A stretch of 60,000 nucleotides of DNA from Polytrichum commune (GCA_950295325.1 OX485806.1:12030001-12090000), one strand, 5' to 3'; shown: positions 33,675-44,298, counted from the stretch's first letter. Notes: generated by a model not told the origin, from the sequence alone. Program-made: numbers and translations.

Positions 33675-35770
33675 ACCGGTTTACATGGAAGTTACTCCCA
33701 CCAAAATTAGATCATCTTAGCTTTTCATACTTGTGAAGGTGTTTGTACTCTCTCTGTTGCCTTAATTTTGTAACATGTAACCTTAATGCTCTTTTGAATT
33801 CTCAAGGAGTAGTTGGCCTAAGTTTTCAAGTTTATGTTCCCCGAAATCTAATGTCAAGGTTAGGTGTTCCTAAGAACCAGTTTTTCCTAGTTCCTATACC
33901 TCTATTAGATTTTGCGTTTTATATGGTTTGGAATGACTAGCAACATATTCCTTTTTCTAATCAAAGATGTTGTATTAAGGTCTTTTATAAATCTCTAAGA
34001 GAAAAATGTCCAAGTCTTTAAGCTTATGTTCCCCGAAATCCTAATGTCAAGGTTAAGTGTTTAAAGGGGAAAACATCATTCATGTATACAATATCTTTCA
34101 TGGTTTGAATGATCACAAAATATTCTTAATCCAATTAAGAATGTGTATTTATGATAAGGTCACAATTCCTTAAATGTCAGAATATACTTCCTTGCTAAAG
34201 TATATTCATAAGATTTCATTCTTCTACTCAATTCCTAGAGTTCACATAATTCCTATGAATCTTTCATTTGACATACTTGTTCTATGTTTACTCAAGTCAC
34301 TTTTCCTTGTAATTCCTAGGCCATCATTTAGAGTTCATTTGAAGAGGTGAAGTGTGGTTAGAGATGACATCTTAGGTAGCGCTCGATGTGGCCCAATCGT
34401 CGGCCATCCTCCCTTTTGTCCTCCTCTTGGTGTGATGGTGAATCCGATAATCTCCCACCGAGTAAATCACGTCGTACTTTTTAATCCATGATTTTCAAAA
34501 CTCCAAAGCTAGTTTTCACACGTTAGATCTCCCTTTGATGAAATGACTTTGATTTTGAAACATTATCTCCAAGCTCTTCAAAAAGTAAGTCCTCCAAAGT
34601 TCCTTGCTTTTCGTGGTTTTGCTAATTTAACCCACATCTTAGTTTCCAAATTTTCCTCAAGAAGATTCCAAGTTTAATTCTTTGTTGCACGGCCTTACGC
34701 CTCTAATTTCTTTAAATTATAAGTCCTTCAATCCTCCAAGTTTTGAGAACCTTCCGAATCCTTCTAAGTCTTCGAGCGCAAGGATTTATCAATTCTTTAA
34801 ATCTCGAATGCCGAGGATCTTTCGATCCTTAATGTTTTCTAAACTCGCGGCCTCCAGTCTCAAGGGCCTCCAGTCTCACGGGCCTCCGGTCGTCTTCTAG
34901 CTCGAGGATAATATTTCAATCCTTTAAGTCTTCGAGCGCGAGGATAATATTTCAATCCTTTAGGTCTTCAAGCGTGAGGATAATATTTCAATCCTTTAGG
35001 TCTTCACGCGCGAGGATATATTTCAATCCTTTAGATCTTCGTAGGCCACTGGTCTTCTAGTCCGCCACCTCGAGTTGCTTGCGTTGAATGAGGTCTATTA
35101 GGGCCCCTAAGTGCCCTCTTTATATAGGGTTCGAAATCTATGAAAATGGTGATGTGGCGGTTAGGTCTTGAAATGTATGCATTTACAAATTTAGGCACTG
35201 TATGAAACTGCAGTCTAAATTTGGCTCAGTCAGATCTATTAATAGTAATGACACGTGCTTAAATTAAATCTACTAGTGGGATACATTAGGGCATGTCTCA
35301 TGCATGTAGATGTGCCATTAGGGGTTGGTTACAACTCCCCTGATCTCATTCATCTACAATCTAATTCCATCCCTCAATGTTCTCGTCCTCCACTAAACTT
35401 CTCACTATTCCTACCTAGCTATTCTACTAAGTGGCTCCTGACCTAGTAGTGTGAGAGCTTTACTTAGTAGGTTCACTAAAGGCCGGGAGGGCCCCCTCCC
35501 CTGTAACCCTAATCCTACCGCTTGCTCCCATCATTACGCTTGGTCCCATAAAGTCGGTGTCTCTGCCTCTCTTCCTCGCAGCCCTCTAGCCCCCTTGGGC
35601 TCGCAGCTCCTCTTCTGTTGGGCTCCCAGTCCTCCTCGCCACGTGGCATGTTTTCTTCTGTTGGGCCGGCTCTCAATCACCTCCTCCTCGCTCTCGCTCC
35701 GCTCTCGCTCCGAACGGCTCCTCTCCCACCATCGCTCTGAGTTCTCAAAGCTAATATCTTTTCTGGTCGA
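33675..35770. other. Non-coding interval within the giant element
   Basis: No supported gene. A short duplication lies at about 33830-33870 and 34028-34065 (TTATGTTCCCCGAAATC..). It also holds the GAGGATAATATTTCAATCC tandem repeat listed separately, and a CT-rich stretch at 35570-35740 that may be promoter or 5' leader of the next block. Confidence 0.5.
34900..35045. repeat. Tandem repeat, about 38-bp unit, four copies
   Basis: Head-to-tail units of GAGGATAATATTTCAATCC followed by TTTA(A/G)GTCTTC(G/A)AGCG. Confidence 0.92.
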
Positions 35771-36477
35771 GTGTTCCTGTTAATCTGAAGGTGTCTACAA
35801 CAATGCTTGGGACAAGGACGAGCACGAAGCCGGGGAGGAGGAAAATGAGGTCATTGAGGAGGACCTTCAAGAGGCTGGTGAGGAAGAACAGGAGGACGAC
35901 CAAGAGGTCGATCACGAGGCCGTTGTCGAGGAATACACAGACAAAGCCGATGCGGACATGCACGCACCTGAGTTTGCAACCACCTCCCGACCAGCGTCGC
36001 CATCACATCGTCATGAGAGTGGAGATCTTCCACCGCCCAGTCCCCCGAAACCCAAGGCGTCCAAACGAGGCAAGCACAAAGACTGGCAGTCGAGGCGTCA
36101 CAGTACCCGATCTCAAGAACCTGCAATTACGGAGAGTTTATTAGAAGACAAAATTGTGGGGATCTTGAGCAAATCTTTGCCCACCATGCTCTCGGGCTTG
36201 CTCCAAGAAGCGATGGGCCTATCTCGAATTCCGACCCCCCAGCAAACGCCTCAATCAACACCTACAGTGGAGGTCACCGTCGGATCCGCCGAACCCGCAA
36301 CGGTGATCGATCAAGTGGTTGCTATACAAGAGGTTGGCGTGCAAGGACACTAGTAGAAAATTCTGCGTCCGGATCAACAGAAAGGCATTGGTCGCGGTTG
36401 TTACTTAGGACGCGTTGACCTGGACATGATGTAACACAATTTTGTTGATTTTTTCTGTTGATATGGTCACAAAAAGA

Positions 36478-36732
36478 TTTTTTTTATAAAAACTTATTTT
36501 TTTATTTTTTTAATATATATATATATATATTACATTAAAAAATGAATAAATGGAAGATCTGCAATTCCCAACACCTCCCAAGTAATCCTCAACCTATACC
36601 TCACTTACAAAGTATAGACTACCTACCACTCACCTAGGTGGCAAGGCCCAAGCCGAAGGTGTCGGCCACAGGAATCGAACCTTGCACCTAGTGACATCGA
36701 CACATGTGCCTTAACCACTAGGTCATCACATC
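36478..36732 (-). mobile_element. tRNA-derived SINE nested in the CACTA element
   Basis: On the minus strand an A-box-like TAGTGGTTAAGGC (36720-36708) is followed 26 bp later by a perfect B-box GGTTCGATTCC (36681-36671), the spacing of an internal Pol III promoter. The body continues with GGCCGACACCTTCGGC and ends in an A/T-rich tail near 36480. It is not a tRNA gene: no acceptor stem closes and the sequence runs on as a SINE body. Confidence 0.82.
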
Positions 36733-36814
36733 ACACATGATATAAATGGAGTGTTTCAAACCTTTCTAGAATAAGGCCACTATTTTCTCTTTACTACCTA
36801 CTTGATGTATATAT

Positions 36815-37425
36815 TTACAGTAAATATATACAGTATATATACAGTATATAATTACAGTAAATATATATAGTATATAATTACAGTATATATATATAGTATA
36901 TAATTACAGTAAATATATACAGTATATATACAGTATATAATTACAGTAAATATATATAGTATATAATTACAGTAAATATATACTCTATATAATTACAGTA
37001 AATATATACTGTAAATATTTACTGTAAATGTATACATATTTATATATTATATATTATATACATATATATTATATACATACATGTTACATATATTGTATAC
37101 ATATATGTTACATATATTATATACATATATAATACATATATAATATACATATATGTAACATATAATATATATATATGTATGTATATATGTATATAATATA
37201 TATATATATATATAATATGTATGTATATATTATATACATATATATTATATACATATATATTATATACATACATATTATATATATATATATATATTATATA
37301 CATATATACATACATATATATATATTATATGTTACATATATTATATACATATTAATTCATATACATATATATATTAATATATTAATATATATATATAATA
37401 TTAACAATCAATTAATATAATATTT
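36815..37425. repeat. AT-only repeat tracts inside the CACTA element
   Basis: (T)ACAGTAAATATATA-type units (36815-37030) are followed by TATATACATA-type units (37030-37400). The Tyr/Ile-rich ORFs here on both strands are artefacts of the repeat. Confidence 0.95.
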
Positions 37426-38496
37426 ATAATATTTACACACCTTTGAATTCGTAATTATTTCCATACTCATACACTTACAAGTCCATAAATTACAAAAAAT
37501 TAAAAAGATTTTACAATATTCCAATAGATCCTAGAATATTCCAAAAAAGATTCCAGAAAGATTTCACATTTACTAAAATTTTGTTGATTTGGTCATTGTA
37601 CTATTCTAATCAACAAAAATGTAGGCAATAGACAGTTGATTTTTACAAAAATTCAAAAATCAGTGAAATCGGTCATTGCAGTGCCCGGATCGACAAAGAT
37701 CTGTTGATTTTTTGTTGATTTGGTCATGATTTTCTAGTAGTGGGAATGGAGGTGGATCACGTGGATGGAGCTACACACATGGATGCATCACCGACCACCA
37801 TGGACACCTTCGACTACGCCGAGGCCAATGTAAGAATTCGATCCCCGTGAATATTTCAGCACTTTCTTTTGACCCTGTTCAAGTGACTGAATCTCCACCT
37901 AGATGTTTGATCCAGGTCGGAGACCGCGCGGCATCTTGAAGCCTCTTGTCGACTATGACGCCTTTTTCTTCAATACATAGAGTTAGGATAGTGTAGAATT
38001 CCTCCCTTGTGGAAAGATGAGGCCAGATGTGCGCCAATTTATTATAAATAAAGTGTAATCATTTGGCTTTATCATGCACTATCTATTTTGCATTCAGGTG
38101 TCTTGCAATTCATAGGTTTCCTTGCAAAACCCAGAACAAGTGGATCCACCACACTCTGCAATATTGTCTCCTCAAACGTCACCTACTATCAACGACGATC
38201 CCATGCCACTCTCGCCCATTATGGGTCCCCTAAACGCAACGATATCAACGGTGCAGAAGCGTGCTCCACCTACGGACTTAGACCTGTCTACCAGTCAAGA
38301 TGTGCCAGCGATCATCACTATTCCTGAGAGTCCATTATCGCCAATCCCATCACCGCAGATGAACATCTCCCCGACTAGTGGGGAGGTATCGGTCCTCCCA
38401 ATGGCACATTCTACTCAGCCTCCACTACAGCCCTCCGAGGTGGAGTCTGTCCAGCCAACATTGGCTGTCGTCGAGTATGCATCAAATCTCGCCGTA

Positions 38497-38852
38497 TATT
38501 AATATTAATATTAATATATTAATAAATAATATTAACTATAAACTAATATAATATTTATAATATTTACACATCTTCGAATTCGTAATTATTTCCACATCCA
38601 TACACTTACAAGTCCATAAATTGCAAAATATTAAAAAGATTCTACAATATCCAAAAAAATTCCAAAAAAGATTCTACATTTCCTAAAATTTTGTTGCTTG
38701 GGTCATTGTACTATTCAGATCAACAAAAAAATAGGCAGCAAACTGTTGATTTTTACAAAAATTCAAAAATCAATGAAATCGGTCATTGCAGTACCCAGAT
38801 CAACATAGATCTGTTGATTTTTTGTTGATTTGGTCATGATTTTCTAGTAGTG
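38497..38852. mobile_element. Truncated CACTA element, 3' end only
   Basis: About 350 bp closely matching 37385-37742: GAATTCGTAATTATTTCCA, TCATTGTACTATTC, GAAATCGGTCATTGCAGT and the same terminal TTTTCTAGTAGTG. The left half and left terminus are missing. It sits in the next exon of the gene that the complete copy also interrupts. Confidence 0.9.
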
Positions 38853-39634
38853 AGGGTGCTAAAACAGATCTTCCTCCGGAGGTGCAGACATCGTCGAGTG
38901 CCGTCAATATCATCCCATTGGACTGCCACAATCCAGAAGCCACTATAAATGCCCCACAAGCAGTGAAGAGGTATTTGACACGTTGGCCACGCGGCGAAAA
39001 GGCTCCCCATCCCGTATTTGACAACACTGAACTCCATGATTTCCTGACGATGCACAACAATCAAGATGAGGACAAACGGCGTGCCGCTCTTGCCAAAGTG
39101 ATGCCTAGTCATGTCAATGTAAGTTTGCTCCATCCCTGGCTCAAGGTTATTAGTTTTTATTTACATATTTCTATTTCCACGTTTTCACTCCTCTTTCATT
39201 TATCCTCGCGTAGTTTTGGGTTCAGGGTCCACAACACTCGATAACGCCTATACCAAAATACATTGTCTATGATAAGCTCTTTGTTTACGATGACACCTAT
39301 CCAAAGGTGAATAGGCCTATCCGAGTATTCACAAGGGAGATGGAAATTGCGTGTGCTAGAAGACTAATGTCTAAGTATCTTGAAGATCCTTCCTTAGAGT
39401 GTTCTGCTCGATGGGAATTCAATCTGATACACTACGAGGTATTGGTCCGGGCTCATAAATCCATGCACGTTCGAGTTCACCCATACGTCTCGCATACCAC
39501 ACGTGGATTATAAATCAGCACAATCAAGTCATTAATTAATGGTTTGCTCTATCATGCCTAGATTTGCAAGGTCATACTTTGTTTAGTTTATTTGTAGCAA
39601 ATTTTAGAAACTCATAGTGGATTCATGTCGGCAG

Positions 39635-40411
39635 GCGCCTGCTGCATTGCCCGCCAAGAGGTTCATTGTGGTGTTTGATTTAAATGGCATATTTTGCCAC
39701 TGTACCCCCCGTCACAACAATATGGGGACTGTCCCCACTTGGGTAATGCACGATCATGCGCCGGACAAACTTTCTGCCTTGGTAGGGCCCAAGGTTGTCC
39801 TCCCTAGACTGGGATACAAGGTGTTTTGGTACCGGATGTCCACCATGTTTCATCTTTGCATATGGTCATCCATGAAAAAATCAACTGTCGACCTTGTGGT
39901 GGAGTATCTATTTGCTGGGCTGCCAAAACCAGCATTAGTACTTGGCCAAGAGGATTACACCACATTTAAGGACATGTGGGGCAATGTCGTGACGAACCCT
40001 TTGAAGCCAACAGCTCCATTGTTTTTGAAGAGTTTGGTCATGAAGTTTTGGTGGCCACCTATATCTTTCAATTCTGGGAGGATTACAGCTGCAGAGTCAA
40101 ACACCATTCTAGTAGATGATTGCCCTTACAAATATGTTTGCAATCCGGACGAGTGTGGTATATTTCTGAATTCGTTCACAAATAATCGGGTCCATGACGC
40201 AGACATGATGAAGGTTCTCCTCCCTTTCTTTGAATCATTGTACTACTCACCAATGTCTGACGCACGCGATTTTGTGGTCAGACGTAGATTTGGGCAACAG
40301 CCTATATGGCATAACGATGCAGTCAAGATGGCAGTTATGCAATCCAACAAGTTCAATGGACCCGAGTTGCAACCTGTAGAACTCAAGCCAATGGAAATAG
40401 TACATAAATAA
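39635..40411 (+). CDS. FCP1/TIM50-type HAD-fold exon (probably degenerate phosphatase)
   Basis: This open exon follows the acceptor GGCAG at 39630-39634. Motif I reads FIVVFDLNGIFCH: the DxDx(T/V) nucleophile pair is D-x-N, as I recall for several plant FCP1-like proteins, so the general acid/base Asp is missing. Then come KVFWYRMSTMFHLCIWSSM (motif II region, Ser), GQEDYTTFKDMWG, and motif III/IV ESNTILVDDCPYKYVCNP with its paired Asp. Dephosphorylating activity is doubtful with Asn at motif I. It forms the C-terminus of the acidic/Pro-rich gene of the giant element. The open length (259 codons, no stop) contrasts with its decayed neighbours. Confidence 0.72.
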   Translation, partial: APAALPAKRFIVVFDLNGIFCHCTPRHNNMGTVPTWVMHDHAPDKLSALVGPKVVLPRLGYKVFWYRMSTMFHLCIWSSMKKSTVDLVVEYLFAGLPKPALVLGQEDYTTFKDMWGNVVTNPLKPTAPLFLKSLVMKFWWPPISFNSGRITAAESNTILVDDCPYKYVCNPDECGIFLNSFTNNRVHDADMMKVLLPFFESLYYSPMSDARDFVVRRRFGQQPIWHNDAVKMAVMQSNKFNGPELQPVELKPMEIVHK

Positions 40412-40551
40412 GTAGGTTCAATGGACCTTGAGTTGCAACCTGTAGAACTCACTCCACTAGAAGTAGGAAATAAATAAGTAGGATTGTATGGCATGTAACA
40501 TTGTATTTTATGGTATCTCTGGTTTCCTCCTGGTGGGTACACACCTTCCAG

Positions 40552-42709
40552 TTCCACGCCCTCTGCTTTTGTGTGCCCAACATCGGGGCATTCGATCACG
40601 CAGTCTAATCGCGGCGAAACACATTTCACAATCGAGCAAGACATTGGAGGTGCCACCAGTGAAGACCTGTCACTCTGAAGGCCAATTGCACCACTCCCAA
40701 TGGACTCATGGATCCCCTATGGTAATTTTGTGTTATTTCACACTTTGACAATGTTATTGTGTACATGTTATTGTAGTATCAAACACACATTTCATTTCCA
40801 ATTGAGGCTCATTTGTATAAATATAAATTCGCAGAACATTGAGACTGCCCTCACCAGTATGTGTGGGGCATAAAATCAGGCTCAGTTGCAATCATATATA
40901 TGTATGAATATATATGGCGACAAAAAAATAAATTAGTAAATCGGAGCCTTGCTTGTCCTTTGTCACCGTGCAGGGTGTTGACCTCAATATGGAACCCGCA
41001 GTGGAAGAATCTGCACCCCCTTGTGATACGTTGCCCATCGTGCGCTCCACCTCTACACGCGAGTACCAAATTTCGCTTATTGAATCAAGGGGCCCTAATT
41101 CAAGGGGTGTTCAGATGTTGTGTGCTGGATTGGCGAGCATTGGCAAAACATATGACCCACAACCCGTCACGGCCACAGTACCAACGATTCTTTTGAACGC
41201 GCAGGTTGCTGACCTCAATATGACCCCCCCGCGACCCCTTGCTACCCGCGAGCATCAAATTGCTCTTATCGAGTCAAGAGGCCCTAATTCAAGAGGTGTC
41301 AATCTATTGCAGGCTGGAATGGCTGACCTTGCCAAGATCACACCCCCTCAACCTGGTCCGCCAATGGTCAGCCTCACCTTGGAAGCCCTAAAGGGGAGCC
41401 TTCCCTGTGATGGACAAATCTTCCGTTTGTACCCTAAATATGCTAGAAGTTGAACCATCCCGTACCAAATGTGTGCGGGAATACATTTTGTACCCAATTG
41501 TTAGTGCAATACAAGGTGGCCAAACACTTCCACTACCCAATGCATTGTCTTCCGCCAAGTTGGTACAAATGTCAACCATGCTCCCAATGTATGGAACTTA
41601 TTTGTCCTGCATAAGCAATTAGTTTGATTGCTCCCAATGTATGGTTTCTGTTTGTCTTGCAACAATACTTCACACGGAAGCTCCCAATGTATGGAACCTA
41701 TTTGTCTTGCCCAAACACTTCGATGACTAGTCACAATGTATAGACCCTGTATGTCTTGTCTTAACACGACCACGGTAGGTACACATGTGTGGACCATGTT
41801 AATCTGCCCATATTTGTTGTTGAATTAATCACACGTGTTGGTACAATTCAGGATGTCGTGTATGGGCGTCCCTCCCCAGCTCCCCGGCCAACTGGATTTG
41901 GGGAGTGGATCCGGAGAATGCAAATAGTTGATCCGGATCGCCCGTTAGACCCTACAATGGAAATGAGAAGTATGGACGACGAGTTTATCAACTTAGCCAA
42001 TGATATTGATGTGTGCACGGAACGGTTCATGCAACTACAAACGAATATGACCACTGCTCTAGATAGATATCAAGGATGCCGCTTGGTTGGAATGGATGCA
42101 CACATGCTTGGGAGATTGGTGCATGCAACTATCGATATAGGGCTCACCATCCCACAAGTGGAGTTCCTCCAACAACGTGTACCAGATTTGTACTTGATAG
42201 AGAACTCCATGTGGGAAGCCACTCAAGAAATCCTACCTCATTTAGATGACCTACTCCATCATGATTTAGAAGCAATGGTGAACCATGTATATGACAATAC
42301 GGAGGAGAACCTGCCAATCACAGCACAGTTGGAAGCATGTCAGTTGGCCCGACCATATGATGAGGAAAGAGGCCTGATGGAGCCCCCAATGGGAGAGTGT
42401 ACAATTTACTAGGAGTTTAACTACTTAGCAGAGGAGATTGATGAAGTTACTGGTAAGTTTATGAGACTACAAACAACCATGACCACTGCTCTAGAGAGAT
42501 ATACAGAGTGTATGTTGCTGAGTGATCGCATATACAACCTTGAGATGGTGGTGCTTGCGGCACAACATATTGGGTTTGACTCTCAACAAATGGCATATAT
42601 CGAGAGCAGAATCCCAAACTTGGTGTACATGGAGAAAGTTACGTGGGAACAATCCTTAGAAATCAAACCTCATTTGGAAAACATATTTGAGTCCATGGCC
42701 AATCAGTAA
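40552..42709 (+). pseudogene. Internally duplicated gene of unknown function in the giant element
   Basis: I recognise no known domain. A likely first exon (40552-40721, one TGA at about 40675) reads SGHSITQSNRGETHFTIEQD. The block 40974-41453 holds two tandem copies of DLNM.P..-..RE(Y/H)QI(S/A)LIESRGPNSRGV, each preceded by an acceptor-like CAG. The block 41852-42709 holds two copies of a roughly 90-residue helical unit: INLANDIDVCTERFMQLQTN with MTTALDRY, and FNYLAEEIDEVTGKFMRLQT with MTTALERY. They are separated by an in-frame TAG at 42410-42412. The frame then stays open to a stop at 42707-42709. Phases between the first two blocks could not be reconciled, so a gene model is uncertain. 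Confidence 0.5.
41570..41765. repeat. Tandem repeat in an intron, about 55-60-bp unit, four copies
   Basis: CTCCCAATGTATGGAAC(C/T)TA followed by TTTGTC(C/T)TGC recurs four times with drift, between the two coding blocks of the duplicated gene. Confidence 0.85.
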
Positions 42710-42779
42710 TTCATAGTTTACGAATGCCAAGACACAAATGTAGAGTACTTCCAGTTTAGCCAATTAAATGTATGATATT

Positions 42780-43000
42780 AGAGTTATCCTTTAACTCAAC
42801 CGGAGTTTTAGTAGGGAGTTAGCGTCTCTTGGCATGCCAAAATGAGTTTGGTACCCAATGACCTAATATGGAAGGTCCTTCGTTCAAACCTCCATATTGA
42901 CTCCAAGCATGCACCCACAACTTACCGAACATGGAAAGTTATGCATGCGAAACAACCAACTCCCTACTAAAACTCCGGTTGAGTTAAAGGATAACTCTAT
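42780..43000. mobile_element. MITE with 41-bp TIRs
   Basis: The left GAGTTATCCTTTAACTCAAC and beyond (AGAGTT..GGGAGTT) is the exact reverse complement of the right AACTCCCTAC..AACTCT. TATTA lies next to both ends, as a likely 5-bp target duplication. The interior includes GTTCAAACC, which resembles a Pol III B box. A related end fragment (ACTAAAACTCCTAGTTGGG) lies at about 44320. Confidence 0.88.
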
Positions 43001-43948
43001 TACCGTAGTTTACTAGCAGGTTCGGCAACTTGCTGCCTAATATTTAATTAAAGTTCAAAAAGTAGGTTCGGCACCTAAAAATAGTATATTTATATTTTCG
43101 GCAATTTTCTCTTTTAATTTTTAAGGAATTCAGCTTAAATTCATTTTTAATTTTCTATTTAAGCTTATCTCTTGTACATCTCTCTTGCATTGAATGACAA
43201 GTAAGATGTGAGTGAAGAGTTGAGAATGCTCTGTGCTTTATGCAAGTAGAGTGGAGTTGTGGTCAACAATGCATATGGGATATGTAAACTTTGAGGTGAA
43301 GCACCTAGTTAGACTTCATTTTTATAACACGCATAACTTTTGCATAGAGTGTTTAAATGACATAAAATTTGTTGGAGGTGAAAGATTACTTGATTTCTAA
43401 ACTTTTCTTAGACCAACAAAATTCCAAAAAAGTTGATCTTCTATGCACAAATGAGCTCCGAAAAACTGTTATGAACGCATTTTAATTTTTTGATCTTTAC
43501 ACGGCTGCAATGTTTTGTCCATATCTTTTGCATAAAGACTTATTTTGACACAAAACTTGTTGGAGGTGGAAGAAGGATCGATTTCTCAACTTTTGTTAGA
43601 TGGATAAAATTCTATAAAACTTCATCTTCTACGCTCAATTGGACTTCAAAAATTTGTGTACAACACATTTGAAAAGCCTCACCTAGAGTCTTGCTACTTC
43701 TTAACCCATATTCTTTGTGGACTAATGTAAGTGAGCTTGATTACAAAAGGAGCACCTTCTCTCCTTCAAAATTCACATATGGTTCCACTGTAAGTAAAAC
43801 TCTAGTGAGAAGTAAAAATTTCTTACTTTTTGGCAATTTTGAAAAATAATTAATTTTATATTGGGAAAAAAATGCCAATAATATTCCAAAATGTTAGGCA
43901 TCTATTTTTAGAATTATTTTGTGCCGAACCTGCTATTAAACTACGGTA
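43001..43948. mobile_element. TIR element of 948 bp abutting the MITE
   Basis: The left TACCGTAGTTTACTAGCAGG then TTCGGCA pairs with the right TGCCGAACCTGC then TATTAAACTACGGTA. The ends can be read as CCGTAG.. flanked by TA, which would fit a Tc1/mariner-like target site. No transposase ORF is present. The GGTTCGGCA motif is repeated inside the left end. Confidence 0.82.
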
Positions 43949-44199
43949 TACTTAGCACAATATCAAAAAACTACATATCTCCCAGCATAGACATAGTGTT
44001 TCATTGAAGGACATTGTGGGTGCAATTCCCATATTGTATGACAATTTATGTTTGATTATTAGTCTCAACATGCAAGGCACTTAGTGCGGACCCATCACTT
44101 AGGTCCCCAACGGCTTCATGTCATTGGATACCCACATGGCTAATGCAAACAACCATTGGAATGAAATAGTATGTGTGTCGCATGTGTTTAGGGTTTCAT

Positions 44200-44298
44200 G
44201 TTCCCTGTGAGTTCCCAATAAGCTCCCAATGAGTTCCCCACTTACATCACAAAAGTCCCAAAATTACCCTAAAGTCCCATAATGTTTAGTATCGTGTT
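44200..44298 (-). repeat. Right subterminal motifs and terminal inverted repeat of the giant element
   Basis: The TIR occupies 44267-44298. Inside it, read on the minus strand, are GGGGAACTCATTGGGAGC and TTGGGAACTCACAGGGAAC. These are the same motif family, in the same orientation relative to the end, as the left array, but with fewer copies. Confidence 0.8.

Larger units (their letters stand above)
36348..37742. mobile_element. Non-autonomous CACTA (CMC) element, 1395 bp, with GGA target duplication
   Basis: It begins CACTAGTAGAAAAT and ends with the complement of CACTACTAGAAAAT. GGA occurs directly outside both ends (36345-36347 and 37743-37745), the 3-bp duplication expected of CACTA elements. 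ATCAACA/TGTTGAT motifs recur inside both ends. The interior is AT-rich and non-coding and carries a SINE. Removing the element plus one GGA rejoins the host exon in phase. Confidence 0.95.
35775..40411 (+). pseudogene. Acidic/Pro-rich gene with C-terminal FCP1-like HAD domain, interrupted by insertions
   Basis: Coding blocks in order: 35775-36347 (acidic EAGEEENEVIEEDLQEAGEE, then Pro/Lys-rich, then LLEDKIVGILSKSLPTML); after the CACTA insertion 37746-37829 in the same phase (MEVDHVDGATHMDAS, GTAAGA donor); 37903 to about 38050 (MFDPGRRPRGILKPLVDYD, stop at 37978); 38098 to about 38496 (Pro/Ser-rich, stop at 38113); 38852-39118 (QAVKRYLTRWPRGEKAPHP, GTAAGT donor); 39226-39438; and 39635-40411 with the HAD domain. 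Junction phases agree where checked. The two insertions sit inside exons, so they came later. The C-terminal sequence after residue QSNKFNG repeats: the frame continues past TAA 40411 with a second LELQPVEL unit. I know no protein with this whole layout. Confidence 0.55.
22611..44298. mobile_element. Giant TIR DNA transposon (about 21.7 kb with later insertions), superfamily unassigned
   Basis: The ends are 32-bp inverted repeats (22611-22642 and 44267-44298). The left starts AACACTATATTAAACATT; the right, reverse-complemented, starts AACACGATACTAAACATT; 28 of 32 positions agree. ATGA lies directly outside both ends (22607-22610 and 44299-44302), as expected of a 4-bp target duplication. GGGAAC-type motifs are arrayed inside both ends. 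The interior holds a minus-strand transposase-like gene and several plus-strand multi-exon coding blocks, including ParB-like and FCP1-like proteins. All carry stops, so this copy cannot move by itself. Four later elements are nested in it, so the original was roughly 18-19 kb. Seen: ends, duplication, frames. Inferred: that everything between moved as one unit. The left end contains CACTA, but it is not a CACTA element: the right end reads CACGA and the 3-bp flanks differ. Confidence 0.82.

Noticed and set aside
36660-36732. tRNA gene on the minus strand
   Set aside because: A and B boxes are present but no closed acceptor stem is seen and the sequence continues as a SINE body.
37040-37420. 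Tyr/Ile-rich ORFs on both strands
   Set aside because: Pure products of TA/TATACA tracts inside the CACTA element.
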